From positions 186,001 through 250,000 of the forward strand of contig NZ_AUBQ01000004.1 in assembly GCF_000429325.1 (NCBI RefSeq): DNA of 64,000 nucleotides, given 5' to 3'. The position numbers were made by a program, and so were the translations under genes. How positions within the stretch are numbered: position 1 is the stretch's first letter; every line of letters starts with the position of its first letter. Source of the DNA: Fundidesulfovibrio putealis DSM 16056 (GTDB taxonomy: Bacteria; Desulfobacterota; Desulfovibrionia; Desulfovibrionales; Desulfovibrionaceae). The notes under the pieces were generated by a model. It searched no databases and was not told the origin of the DNA. It was given only the letters and a program-made list of their open reading frames with translations. This document shows positions 54,007 through 62,802 of the stretch, piece after piece.

Positions 54007-55074
54007 TCAGGAGAAGGCCTCCAGAATGTATTTCACGGCCAAAAACAGGATGCAGGCCGCCAGGAAGGTTTTGATGTACTTGGCCGGAACGTATTTCTGG
54101 CAGCGCGCCCCCGCGTACATCCCCGCGAAGCCGCCCAGGCCGAAGAGCGCGCCAAGGGTCCAGTCCGGGGCCACGGCCATCTGGGGGTAGTACGGGGCGA
54201 TGGCCTGATAGAACAGGACGCCGCATACGGACGTCAGGAACGTCCCCATCAGCGCCGCGCCAGCCACGGTGTAGACGGGCAGTCCGAAGAAGGCCACGAA
54301 GAACGGGGCGATGATGGCTCCGCCGCCGATGCCGTACACGCCGCCCACGATGCCCACCACGAAGCTCATGAGCAGCACGCCGCCCGTGGAGAACCCGTAG
54401 GTTTCGCCCTGGAAGGTGAACTCCACCCGCTTGAAGCTGTAGCTGGCCTTGGACACGGCCAGATTGTCCACCAGCGAGCCTTGCGGGCCGCAACGCGGGC
54501 CTGTTGTCCCGGCCTGAGCCTCCAGCGGCTTGCCGGAACATCCCAGCTGTCCCGCCTGCCCTGCGCTTGCGGCGTTAAGGCCCCCCAGGGATTTTCCGGC
54601 GCAACTGGCCTGTTTCGGCGCGTCGCGCATGGCGCAGCCCGGACCCGCACCCGGCGCTGCCTTGGCCGGGGCAGCTTTCTTGAAGAAGGTGTCCCGTGCC
54701 AGACGCAGGCCGATGTAGCCGAGCACGCAGGCGGCGAACAATTTGAAACTTGAGGGGTTTGGCAGATACTTCACCCGGATGATGGCCCCCAGGAAAACGC
54801 CCGGCAGCGTGCCGATGGCCGTGGCATAGGTCAGCGGCCAGACCATGCGCCGTTCCTTGATGTAGCGGTACACGCCGCTTGGGATGGCAACGATGTTGTA
54901 GACTTGGTTGGTGGCGCTCACCGACGGGGAGGTGTACCCAAGTACGGAAAGCTGGAAAGGCAGCAGCAGAAAGGCCCCGGATACGCCGCCCATGGACGTG
55001 CAGAAGGACACGCAAAAGGCGACCACCGGAGGAATCCACGGTGAAACCTCTATCCCTGCGACTGGAAAATACAT
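54007..55074 (-). CDS. TauE/SafE family permease with cysteine-rich loop
   Basis: 355-residue membrane protein of the sulfite exporter TauE/SafE (TSUP) family. Two halves of four or so segments each are connected by an unusually long cytosolic-type loop (about residues 131-205) rich in Ala, Gly and Pro with cysteines 147, 158, 179 and 195. The N-terminal motif GGVSGAFLLLPF and the second-half GGVYGIGGGAIIAPF are family hallmarks. The transported anion is unknown; sulfite or an organosulfonate are reasonable in a sulfate reducer. Its start follows AGGAGG. Confidence 0.85.
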   Translation of the reverse strand: MYFPVAGIEVSPWIPPVVAFCVSFCTSMGGVSGAFLLLPFQLSVLGYTSPSVSATNQVYNIVAIPSGVYRYIKERRMVWPLTYATAIGTLPGVFLGAIIRVKYLPNPSSFKLFAACVLGYIGLRLARDTFFKKAAPAKAAPGAGPGCAMRDAPKQASCAGKSLGGLNAASAGQAGQLGCSGKPLEAQAGTTGPRCGPQGSLVDNLAVSKASYSFKRVEFTFQGETYGFSTGGVLLMSFVVGIVGGVYGIGGGAIIAPFFVAFFGLPVYTVAGAALMGTFLTSVCGVLFYQAIAPYYPQMAVAPDWTLGALFGLGGFAGMYAGARCQKYVPAKYIKTFLAACILFLAVKYILEAFS

Positions 55075-55308
55075 GGCTCCATGCCTCCTGGTTGCGGCCC
55101 CCCCGCATTGTCGGCATCCAAGCCGGGATCTCCTGGGCGCGGCTGGGCGTCCACGAGAGCCTCAACTCCATCGATAGTCACGAATTTCACAAAACCCGTG
55201 ACCATTCAATAACCAGAACACATCCGGTTGTCCACAATCACGGCATGGACTTTGCCTAAATGCGGCAGAGGCGGTATACATAGGAAAATTCGTCCGCCCT
55301 GGCGAGTC

Positions 55309-55336
55309 TAAAGGGTTTTCGTCCTGCCGCCGATAA
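55309..55336 (+). promoter_or_regulatory. sigma-28 (FliA)-like promoter
   Basis: TAAA (55309-55312), 16-base spacer, GCCGATAA (55329-55336). The -10 matches the flagellar sigma-28 consensus exactly; the spacer is one base longer than the usual 15. It lies 27 bases before the FlgO-family start, so transcription would begin just before the ribosome binding site. Confidence 0.6.
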
Positions 55337-55363
55337 AGGGATAAACCCTTGGAGGATACAATC

Positions 55364-56266
55364 ATGCGCGCGTTTGCCCTCACCGCCGCGCTGCTGTGCG
55401 CCCTGGCGTTGCCCGCCGTGGCCTCGGCGCAGACCATCGGTCCGGTGGACCCCGGCGCGCAGGTGGACGTCTCCGCCTCGAAAAGCACCACAATAAATGG
55501 TGTTTCGGGAGTGCGCGTGCGCTCCACCCCTGGCGCTTCCCAAGGGTACATGGTGCCGGACGCCTCGGGTGGCTACGTCTATTACGCCCCGGGCAGCCCT
55601 CCCGCGCCCCAGGCCCCTTCGCGCGCTGACGCCGAGGAGATCCGCCTCTACGTGCGCGAGCTCGCCTCGCAGATCACCCGAGGGCTTGACGGAGACACTC
55701 CTCTGACGGGCGTCGTCAGCATGCCGTCGGCCTTCGTGGATCAGGACAACAGGTCCTCGTCCTCTTTCGGGCGCCTGGTGGGTGAGCAGATGATTTACGA
55801 ATTGAACAGCCGTGGGTTCCCTGTGCGCGAGGCACGCGGAGCCGCACCGGTTCGCGCCAAGGGCAGGAAGGCCCCTGCCGATCCCCTGGCCGTGCTGGCC
55901 GGGTCGTACTATGTGGACCGCGAGAACCTGTTCGTCAACGCGCGGCTGGTGGAAGCATCCGGGCGGGTGCTGCGCACCGGATCGGTGCTCATCCCCATGA
56001 CCCCGACCCTGCGGCGCATGCTGGGCATGCCGGACTACAACGGCCTGCGCCCCACTCCGCCCACCATGATCGGCGCGCGCGACGTGAATGATCCTCCCGG
56101 CTCCGGAGCCAGGACGCCAACGCCCTATACGCCGTCCGTAAAGAAGAAATACACGGCCAAGCCGAGCGCAAAACCCAAGGCCAAGGCGCCCTGCCCGCCC
56201 GGGTGCGAGCCGGTGGACACCGCCGCCAAAACACCCGCCAAACCGGCAGCCCCGCCGCAGCAATAG
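55364..56266 (+). CDS. FlgO family outer membrane-associated protein
   Basis: Secreted protein, 300 residues, signal peptide about 1-22 (ASA then QT). The FlgO domain runs at about 85-215, with the conserved FGRLVGEQMIYELNSRGF. In Vibrio, FlgO sits at the outer-membrane end of the flagellar basal body. The C-terminus is Pro/Lys-rich with a CPPGC motif (about 278-282). It starts after GGAGG and is headed by a sigma-28-like promoter, which supports a flagellar link. The next genes, a small lipoprotein and a second FlgO-family lipoprotein, follow at once. Confidence 0.82.
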   Translation: MRAFALTAALLCALALPAVASAQTIGPVDPGAQVDVSASKSTTINGVSGVRVRSTPGASQGYMVPDASGGYVYYAPGSPPAPQAPSRADAEEIRLYVRELASQITRGLDGDTPLTGVVSMPSAFVDQDNRSSSSFGRLVGEQMIYELNSRGFPVREARGAAPVRAKGRKAPADPLAVLAGSYYVDRENLFVNARLVEASGRVLRTGSVLIPMTPTLRRMLGMPDYNGLRPTPPTMIGARDVNDPPGSGARTPTPYTPSVKKKYTAKPSAKPKAKAPCPPGCEPVDTAAKTPAKPAAPPQQ

Positions 56267-56275
56267 GAAACGGAC

Positions 56276-56533
56276 ATGTTTCGATCCATCGCCGTAATCC
56301 TGACGCTCCTGCTGGCCGGATGCTCGCAGGGCAAGGGACTCACCGTCATTCCGCAGGACGCGCACAGCCTGGATCATTACGCCTTGGGCCTTCGCGACAT
56401 GCGCGCAGGGCGCTACCTGCTGGCCAGGGAACACTTTGTGCTTGCCAGGGCCACAGCGCGCGACATGGACATGACCCGGCGCTGCGACGCGGAAATCGCC
56501 GCCGCCGACAGGGCTATTCATGGCCTGCGCTAA
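56276..56533 (+). CDS. small lipoprotein, TPR-like
   Basis: 85-residue lipoprotein with lipobox LAGC (Cys16). The rest (LDHYALGLRDMRAGRYLLAREHFVLA) forms two helices like one tetratricopeptide repeat. It begins 9 bases after the first FlgO-family gene and 42 before the second, so all three are probably one transcript. Function unknown, perhaps an assembly partner. Confidence 0.7.
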   Translation: MFRSIAVILTLLLAGCSQGKGLTVIPQDAHSLDHYALGLRDMRAGRYLLAREHFVLARATARDMDMTRRCDAEIAAADRAIHGLR

Positions 56534-56575
56534 CGGTCTGTTGCAGGCGGCCCATGCCGCCCGAGGAGTACGCTC

Positions 56576-57304
56576 ATGAAACGATTCGCATGGCTGCTGC
56601 TTTTTGTCGCCACGGCCTGCGCCCCTTATGCCAACGGCGAGATGGCCTCGCTTTTCCACGAGGTGGGGGGGGCCATGCCCTGGGGCGGCAACAAGCCAGA
56701 CACCAATGAATATTACCCCCAGTACGCGCGCATCATGGCCGACGAACTGGACACGCAGCTGGCCGGACGCCTGGGGTTCGACCACACCACCACGCGCGGC
56801 CTGCAATGGTTGGTAGTCACCACGCCGACCGACCTCAACAACATGGGGCAGGCCGCCCCCCTGGCCAGGGCCATGGCCGAGCAACTCGGTTCGGCCATGA
56901 CGGGCAAAGGATACTACGTCCAGGAGATCAGGAAGACCTCCGAGGTGATATTCGACAAGTCCCAGGGGGAATTCATGCTGAGCCGCGACGTGCGCGCGCT
57001 GGCCACGAAACGCTTCCAGGGGACCCTGATCATGGCCGGGACCTACGTGGCCACGCCCCAGGGAGTTCGTTTCAACGTGGAGGTCATGGACGCCCGCAAC
57101 AACGACGTGCTGGCCAAGACCAGCAGCGTGATGCCCATGAGCCTGCCCGTGGCCTATCTAATGGAATCGTCCTCGGGCGGCAGGGGAACCATCCGCCCCA
57201 CCGTGGCCACCGTCCCAGGCGTCCCCGATCCTGGGCCGACATATCTTCCCGCTGGAGACTGGCGAACCAGCAGGCAGAAAATTCCCAACTTTCTGCTGCC
57301 GTAG
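56576..57304 (+). CDS. FlgO family lipoprotein
   Basis: 242 residues; signal peptide with a lipobox-like TAC (Cys15). The FlgO domain spans about 40-200 with ARIMADELDTQLAGRLG and MAEQLGSAMTGKGYYVQEIRK. Together with the gene at 55364 it makes two FlgO-family proteins in a row, perhaps outer-membrane and inner-face partners. It ends the operon; the downstream 427 bases hold repeats and terminators. Confidence 0.8.
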   Translation: MKRFAWLLLFVATACAPYANGEMASLFHEVGGAMPWGGNKPDTNEYYPQYARIMADELDTQLAGRLGFDHTTTRGLQWLVVTTPTDLNNMGQAAPLARAMAEQLGSAMTGKGYYVQEIRKTSEVIFDKSQGEFMLSRDVRALATKRFQGTLIMAGTYVATPQGVRFNVEVMDARNNDVLAKTSSVMPMSLPVAYLMESSSGGRGTIRPTVATVPGVPDPGPTYLPAGDWRTSRQKIPNFLLP

Positions 57305-57343
57305 AGAGTGAGTTTATTTGGGAGTGGTGAGTCGATGGGCTGA

Positions 57344-57444
57344 CGAAAGCGCGTGTAGGAAGGGTGGTATTGTCGAAAGAGTTGGAACGGCGAAAGCAGG
57401 TCCAAGAACGGGTGACGTTGGCGAAAGGGATGGACAGGCGAAAG
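57344..57444. repeat. imperfect tandem repeats with CGAAAG motif
   Basis: CGAAAG occurs at 57344, 57374, 57391, 57422 and 57439, spaced 30, 17, 31 and 17 bases, i.e. a unit of 47-48 bases repeated about twice. The 17-base parts (starting 57374 and 57422) and 30-31-base parts (starting 57344 and 57391) resemble each other with substitutions. It leads directly into the 39-base hairpin repeat. There is no open reading frame of note in 57305-57731. Confidence 0.6.
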
Positions 57445-57447
57445 AAA

Positions 57448-57486
57448 GCCTCCGGCGGCCAAAGGGACAAGTCCCTTTGGAATCCC
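57448..57486. repeat. 39-base hairpin repeat, copy 2
   Basis: Same 39-base unit as 36886-36924 with four changes. The stem reads CCAAAGGGA/TCCCTTTGG around the loop CAAG; the G to A and C to T changes at the loop end are compensatory and the other two changes are in the loop. Confidence 0.85.
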
Positions 57487-57678
57487 CTCCAGGGAAGATT
57501 GTTCTTTTCGGCCTGACGGAGTGAAGCTGGATTGTCCAGGAATCATGCAGTCGGTACTAGGTCTGATAGTTCTCTTGTCGCTTTGATTCGCATGGAACGT
57601 TGTCGGCGTTCAAAGCGTCGGGCACGTGAAGAGGCATAACCCCAGCCGCTCCCCTTCAGCTGTACAGATAAACGCGAA

Positions 57679-57711
57679 CAGGCGGACCATTTGGTCCGCC
57701 TGTATTTTTAT
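57679..57711. terminator. hairpin between the FlgO operon and cheA
   Basis: An 11-bp perfect inverted repeat (57679-57689 with 57692-57702) followed on the plus strand by TATTTTTATA. It can end plus-strand transcription from the FlgO operon and possibly minus-strand transcription from cheA. Confidence 0.7.
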
Positions 57712-57731
57712 ACGTGTACGAGAGATTCCCG

Positions 57732-60700
57732 TTACATGCTGGACGAGCCGCGCTGCGACGTGGACATCAGGTAGATTTCGTGAGGATCGAGGATCAGCAC
57801 CACGGAGCCGTCGCCCATGATGGTCGCGCCGGACAGGCCACGCATGTCGAAGTCCGAAAGGTAACTGCCCAAAGGCTTGATGACCACCTCCTGGCGCTCC
57901 AGCAGCTTGTCCACGATCACGCCCAGGCGCCGGTCGTTGTCCTGGAGGATGACCATGGACACGATTTCCTTCTGTTCCTCGTCAGGTTCGGCGGGAATCT
58001 CCAGGATCTCGCGCAGCTCGATTATGCCCAGCACCTCGCCGCGAAGCGTCACGGCCTTGCGCTTGTTGACCTCGGTCATGCGCTTGACCTCGATCTTGGT
58101 GGTCTCGGACACTGCATCCAGGGGGATGGCATAGGTCTGGTTGCCCACCATGACCATCAGGGCGTCGATGATGGCCAGGGTCAGCGGCAGGGCCATGGTG
58201 AACTTGGTCCCCTTGCCCACTTCGCTGGTGACGCTCACCGTACCCTTGAGGTTCTTGATGTTGGTGCGCACCACGTCCATGCCCACGCCTCGCCCGGAGA
58301 TGTCGGTGATGGTCTCCGCCGAGGAGAATCCCGGCATGAAGATCAATTCCAGGGCGTCGCGGTCGTCCATGGCCTTGGCCTCTTCCGGCGTGACCAGCCC
58401 CTTGCGGATGCCCACCTCGCGCATCTTGGCCGGATCGATGCCCTTGCCCTCGTCCTCTACCTCGATGGCCACGGAGTTTCCCCTGTGGTAGGCGCGCAGG
58501 TACACCTTGCCGATGGGGCTCTTGCCCGCCGCCACGCGCGCTTCCTCTGTCTCGAGGCCGTGGTCCACGCTGTTTCGGATCAGGTGCACCAGCGGGTCGC
58601 CGATGACCTCCACCACGGATTTGTCCAGCTCGGTCTCCTCACCTTCCATCACCAGCTCGACTTCCTTGCCCGACTTGCGCGACAGGTCGCGCACCAGGCG
58701 CGGGAAGCGCGAGAACACCGAGGACACCGGCACCATGCGTACCTTCATGATGGTGTCCTGAAGGTCGTCTGACAACCGGGCCATTGCGTAGGTGGTCTCG
58801 GTGAGCTGCTGGGCGATTTCCTGGACCTCGAGCTTGCCCTCCTCCAGGGATCTGGCCAGCAGGGCATACCGATTTCGGTTGATGATGAGCTCGCCGATGA
58901 GGTTCATCAGGTGGTCCAGCTTCTCATGATCCACGCGGATGGTGGAGGAGACTTTCGGTCCGCCCGCAGGCTGTCCCTGCCCTGCCGGGGCTGCCGGTGC
59001 GGGGGCGGGTTTGGCTTCGGGCTTGGGAGCAGGCTTGGTTTCCGGTTTGGGGGCGACCGGAGCGGGCACCGGCTTCGGCTCAGCCGGGGGCGTGGGCTTG
59101 GCTTCCGGTTTGGGAGCAGCTTTCGGCTCCGTCTTGGCGGGAGCAGGCTCGGGGGCCTTTTCCGGCTTGGCGGGTTTGGCTTTGGGCGCTGGCGCAGCTT
59201 CAGGCTTGGGTTCCTCCACGGCAACTTCGGCCTTGGGCTGCGGGGCAGCGGCAGGTTGCGCGGGGGCGGGCTTGGCATCGCCGCCCTTGAGGCTCGCCAG
59301 GGCCTTCTTCAGCATGTCTGAGATGATGCCGCATTCCTGGCCCAGGATGTCCAGCATCAGCTCGAAGTCCAGGCCGGACTTGCGGGCCTGGTCCACCATG
59401 CCCGCAGTGCGTTCCGCGTAGACCTTCAGGTCGGCAAAGCCCATGTAGCCGGTGGAATTTCTCAGGGTGTCCAGCGAACGGTACAGGCCGTCGATGTATT
59501 CCTTGTTGGTTCCGTCCTTGGCGAGTTCCTTCAGGGCCAGATGGATGTTGTCCATCTGCTGGGCAGTGGTCTGCTCGAAAATCTCGATATCTTCGGCGTC
59601 CAGGCCGGAGTCGCCGACTGGGGGTGCGGTCTCCTGGGGAGTCTCTTTCGGCTTGGGCGGCGTGGGCGGTGTTTCGACCGCAGGTTCCGCAGGAGCCTCG
59701 GCTTGCGGCTCGGCGGATACAGGCTCGGGCTCGGCAGACGCAGGAGCCTCTTCCGTCACGGGCGCGACCATATCGCTGAAATCCACGTCGCCGGTGGCTA
59801 CGGCCTGCTGCAGCTTTTCCACCAGGAAGGAGATGTCCACGGGGATGGCGTTGTTCTGCTTGGCGTCGATCTTGCCGACCAGGGTTTCCATCATGTCCAC
59901 CGTGCCAAGCAGCAGGTCGATCATGCGGGGGGTGGACGCCATCTCCCCTTTGCGCACCTTGTTGAGGAGGGTTTCCGCCTCGTGCGTCAGGGCGTTCAGT
60001 TCCTTGTGGCCGATGATGCCGGAGTTGCCCTTGAGGTTGTGGAAGTAACGGAAAATGTCGTTGACCAGATCGCCGCCGGTTTCCGGATCTTTCTCGAGTT
60101 CAAGGAGTCCGGCGTTCAGGCTTTCGATAAGCTCCTGCGCTTCCTCCAGGAAATCGGTCAGGTGCCCTTCTCCGATGGCCTGCAAGCCGTAGGCGGCCCC
60201 AGTTTCGACCACAGGAGGCATGATGAACGCGCGATTTTCACCCGTTGGGGTCGTCTTCTTCGCGGTCACGGAGTCCTCCTGGGCAGTGGTGGCGACAGGT
60301 GCGGAGGCTTCGTGATCGGGCTGTCCGAAGGTTTCGATCTGCTCCACGTCGAGAATCGCATCTTCCAGGGGTGGAGTCTCGACAGCGGGAACCGATTCCA
60401 CGGCGGAGGCAGAGGCGACAACCGGTTCGGACATGTCCTCGCCGGCCAGGATGGCTTCGATTCGGTGGATGATGGAGGCGGTTTCGACTTCGCCCTCGTA
60501 TCCCTGGGTTTCCAGGTTGTCGATCATTGTGCGCAAGGCGTCGGTAGCCGAGAGGATGACGTCCATGATGGCCGCCGTGACCGCGATCTTGCCCTTGCGC
60601 AACTCGTCCAAGATGTTTTCGGCTCTGTGAGCCAGGCCATTGATGTGATTCAGGCCGAGAAATCCCGATGCCCCCTTAAGCGAGTGCATGGGGCGGAAAA

Positions 60701-60833
60701 TCTCGTTCAACAAGCCGAGATTGTCCGGGTTTTTTTCGAGCTCCAACAGGTTGGGCTCGATGGTTTCCAGATGTTCCTTCGCTTCGACGATAAAATCGGC
60801 GAAGAGTTCGGGATCCATGAAATCCTGACTCAT
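57732..60833 (-). CDS. cheA: chemotaxis histidine kinase CheA with three HPt-like modules
   Basis: 1033-residue CheA. Residues 1-130 form a HPt domain with His50 (MHSLKGASG); 223-345 a second with His265 (FHNLKGNSGIIG); about 410-510 a third whose histidine is replaced by Asp455 (YRSLDTLRNSTGYMG). A long Pro/Ala/Lys/Glu-rich linker (about 515-640) leads to the P3 dimer domain, the P4 kinase (LIRNSVDHGLE, DEGKGIDP, ISGRGVGMDVV) and the CheW-like P5 domain at the C-terminus. No P2 CheY-binding domain is apparent. ATG 60833 follows AGAGG; GTG 60839 is an alternative. It signals to the CheY-like gene upstream. Confidence 0.94.
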   Translation of the reverse strand: MSQDFMDPELFADFIVEAKEHLETIEPNLLELEKNPDNLGLLNEIFRPMHSLKGASGFLGLNHINGLAHRAENILDELRKGKIAVTAAIMDVILSATDALRTMIDNLETQGYEGEVETASIIHRIEAILAGEDMSEPVVASASAVESVPAVETPPLEDAILDVEQIETFGQPDHEASAPVATTAQEDSVTAKKTTPTGENRAFIMPPVVETGAAYGLQAIGEGHLTDFLEEAQELIESLNAGLLELEKDPETGGDLVNDIFRYFHNLKGNSGIIGHKELNALTHEAETLLNKVRKGEMASTPRMIDLLLGTVDMMETLVGKIDAKQNNAIPVDISFLVEKLQQAVATGDVDFSDMVAPVTEEAPASAEPEPVSAEPQAEAPAEPAVETPPTPPKPKETPQETAPPVGDSGLDAEDIEIFEQTTAQQMDNIHLALKELAKDGTNKEYIDGLYRSLDTLRNSTGYMGFADLKVYAERTAGMVDQARKSGLDFELMLDILGQECGIISDMLKKALASLKGGDAKPAPAQPAAAPQPKAEVAVEEPKPEAAPAPKAKPAKPEKAPEPAPAKTEPKAAPKPEAKPTPPAEPKPVPAPVAPKPETKPAPKPEAKPAPAPAAPAGQGQPAGGPKVSSTIRVDHEKLDHLMNLIGELIINRNRYALLARSLEEGKLEVQEIAQQLTETTYAMARLSDDLQDTIMKVRMVPVSSVFSRFPRLVRDLSRKSGKEVELVMEGEETELDKSVVEVIGDPLVHLIRNSVDHGLETEEARVAAGKSPIGKVYLRAYHRGNSVAIEVEDEGKGIDPAKMREVGIRKGLVTPEEAKAMDDRDALELIFMPGFSSAETITDISGRGVGMDVVRTNIKNLKGTVSVTSEVGKGTKFTMALPLTLAIIDALMVMVGNQTYAIPLDAVSETTKIEVKRMTEVNKRKAVTLRGEVLGIIELREILEIPAEPDEEQKEIVSMVILQDNDRRLGVIVDKLLERQEVVIKPLGSYLSDFDMRGLSGATIMGDGSVVLILDPHEIYLMSTSQRGSSSM

Positions 60834-60863
60834 GCGCACCTCTGCAAGGCGTGTCGTTTGCGA

Positions 60864-61232
60864 CTAGCCAAGGAGCATCTTGATGTTCTTGACCATCTTG
60901 TCCGGCTGCGCCGGTTTGACCATGTACAAATTGGCGCCGATGGACATGCCGGCCTGGATATCCTTCTCCTGGCCCTCAGTGGAGAGGACCACGATGGGGA
61001 TGTCCCTGTAGGCTTCCTGTTCGCGCACGCTCTTGATGAACGTGAACCCGTCCATCCGGGGCATGTTTATGTCGGAGACGATCAGGTCGATCTTCTCGGC
61101 GGAATACAGTTTCTCCAGGCCGTCCAGGCCGTCTTCAGCCGTGACAACCTTGAAGCCTTCCTTTTTCATGATGAAGGCCACGAGGTTGCGGACCGTTTTG
61201 GAATCGTCAACGATCAGAATCGTCTTGGACAT
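60864..61232 (-). CDS. cheY: CheY-like response regulator
   Basis: 122-residue stand-alone receiver, phosphorylated by CheA. It has the acidic pocket ILIVDDSKTVR, the phospho-acceptor in VSDINMPRMDG and the signalling Thr/Lys in LSTEGQ and KPAQP. It is 8 bases after cheW and 30 before cheA. The start is fixed at 61232 by family length. As the only CheY in the cluster it is the likely output, to the flagellar motor or another target. Confidence 0.94.
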   Translation of the reverse strand: MSKTILIVDDSKTVRNLVAFIMKKEGFKVVTAEDGLDGLEKLYSAEKIDLIVSDINMPRMDGFTFIKSVREQEAYRDIPIVVLSTEGQEKDIQAGMSIGANLYMVKPAQPDKMVKNIKMLLG

Positions 61233-61240
61233 GGCGGCTC

Positions 61241-61963
61241 CTAGCTCTTGAGCACTTTCTGGAACAGACGGTTGACTGAGAGTATCTTTATCAACCTGTC
61301 GTCGGCCTTCAAAAGACCTGCCATAAGGTCGGCGCTCACTCCGACCTGGGCTTCGATGTTCCACTCGATGTCCCCTCGCGGGGCTTTGTACATTGTGTCG
61401 ATGGCCCGCACCAGCAGGCCTATCTGCATATCGTGAACCCGGCAGACTATGAGGAACTTGTCCTCGTGGTCCTGGCCGACGGGAATGCCAAGCAAGCGCG
61501 CCAGATCAACCAGGGGCGTCACCCTGCCCCGTAGGTTGGTCACTCCGGCAAGAAACGGCGGCGCGGCAGGCAGTTTGGTGGCGGGAACAGCCCGCAGCAC
61601 CTCCTGAACCAGCATTATGGGCACCGCAAACACCTGGTCGGAAACATGGAAGCTGACCAGGCGCAATTCTTCCTCGGCCATGAGCGAGGCTTCCAACGCG
61701 TCTCCGGACAACACGGCGGGAGCGGCGTTGTCCTGGGGCTGCCCGGTCGGGGCCGCGTCCGGCGTCACGGCGTCGAGGCCTCCTCCGATCACCTGCTCAA
61801 CGCGCACGGGGCGTTCCAGCGCCTTGCCCGCCGGGGTGTTCTCCCAGCCCGCACCCACGTATTTTTCCAGGAAAGCCCGCTCGGAGCCGGTAAGGTCCTT
61901 GGCGGAAGCTCCCGTTTCCGGCAGAGCCACGTCCTGCTCGAAATAATTTTCAAGATTCTTCAT
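61241..61963 (-). CDS. cheW: CheW-like coupling protein with N-terminal extension
   Basis: Coupling protein linking receptors to CheA. The 240-residue protein has a CheW domain in the last 145 residues (LRLVSFHVSDQVFAVPI, FLAGVTNLRGRVTPLVDL) and an unusual N-terminal extension of about 95 residues, low in order. The start codon overlaps the ParA stop by 4 bases, so it is translated together with it. Confidence 0.92.
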   Translation of the reverse strand: MKNLENYFEQDVALPETGASAKDLTGSERAFLEKYVGAGWENTPAGKALERPVRVEQVIGGGLDAVTPDAAPTGQPQDNAAPAVLSGDALEASLMAEEELRLVSFHVSDQVFAVPIMLVQEVLRAVPATKLPAAPPFLAGVTNLRGRVTPLVDLARLLGIPVGQDHEDKFLIVCRVHDMQIGLLVRAIDTMYKAPRGDIEWNIEAQVGVSADLMAGLLKADDRLIKILSVNRLFQKVLKS

Positions 61964-62730
61964 GCAGCCAGTATTTCCTTTGCGAGAGCCATATACTCCC
62001 TGGCCCCGCGCGAGTCGGGAGCGACATCGTAAATCACCAGCCCTCGAGCGCTGGCCTCGCGAAACTGGGTGTCCATGCCGACCACGGTGTCGAACATCTT
62101 GCCCCCCAGCTTGTTCCTGAGCAGTTCCAGCACCCGGCGGCAGGCTCCTGCCCTGCGGTCGAACATGGTGGCCAGCGCCTTCCAGGCCACGGGCTTCGCG
62201 AGCACCTTGTTCAAGAGCCGGATGGAGTCAAAGATCAGCCGCAGGCCGTGCAGCGCCAGAAAGTCCGTCTGGATGGGGATGATGAGCATGTCCGAGGCCA
62301 CCATCGCGTTCACCAGCAGCACTCCCATGTTGGGCGGACAGTCCAGGATGACGTAGTCGTAGTCACCCGCCGCCTGCTCCAGAAGCTCCTTCAACAGCAC
62401 GCCTTTGTTCTCGCGCGCCTTCAGGTCTATATCCAGCTCCGTCAGCCTGACGTTGCTGGCCACTACATCCATTTTGCCTTCAAGGGCCGGAAAGACGGCC
62501 TGCTTCCAAAGCGACGCATCGTACGTGCCTTTCAGAAGCAGATCGTACGCGGAGACAGTCACATTCTCCGGAAAATATCCCAGATGCACCGAGGCGCATC
62601 CATGGGGGTCCAGATCCATCAGCAACACGCGCTTGCCAAGTCTGGCCAGGGCCGCACCAAGCGAAAGCGCAGTGGTCGTCTTGCCCACGCCGCCCTTCTG
62701 GTTGGCGATGGCCACAACTCTTACAGACAC
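61960..62730 (-). CDS. ParA family ATPase in chemosensory operon
   Basis: 256-residue ParA/Soj-type ATPase with the deviant Walker A motif NQKGGVGKTTTA (residues 10-21), DLDPHGCASVHLG and VILDCPPNMGVL. No ParB partner is adjacent. A ParA-like protein (ParC) positions the chemosensory array in Vibrio, and similar genes sit in many che clusters, so array placement at the pole or mid-cell is inferred. It overlaps cheW by 4 bases. Confidence 0.9.
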   Translation of the reverse strand: MSVRVVAIANQKGGVGKTTTALSLGAALARLGKRVLLMDLDPHGCASVHLGYFPENVTVSAYDLLLKGTYDASLWKQAVFPALEGKMDVVASNVRLTELDIDLKARENKGVLLKELLEQAAGDYDYVILDCPPNMGVLLVNAMVASDMLIIPIQTDFLALHGLRLIFDSIRLLNKVLAKPVAWKALATMFDRRAGACRRVLELLRNKLGGKMFDTVVGMDTQFREASARGLVIYDVAPDSRGAREYMALAKEILAA

Positions 62731-62802
62731 GTCCTCTCCCGTCTTTTAAGGCAACACGCAAGGAATCGCCAGTCGTCATATTCGGACAAAAAGGTGATTT
62801 CT

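Noticed and set aside
58900-59320. Gly/Phe/Leu-rich plus-strand frames opposite cheA
   Set aside because: They mirror the Pro/Ala/Lys linker of CheA and are codon-shadow artefacts.
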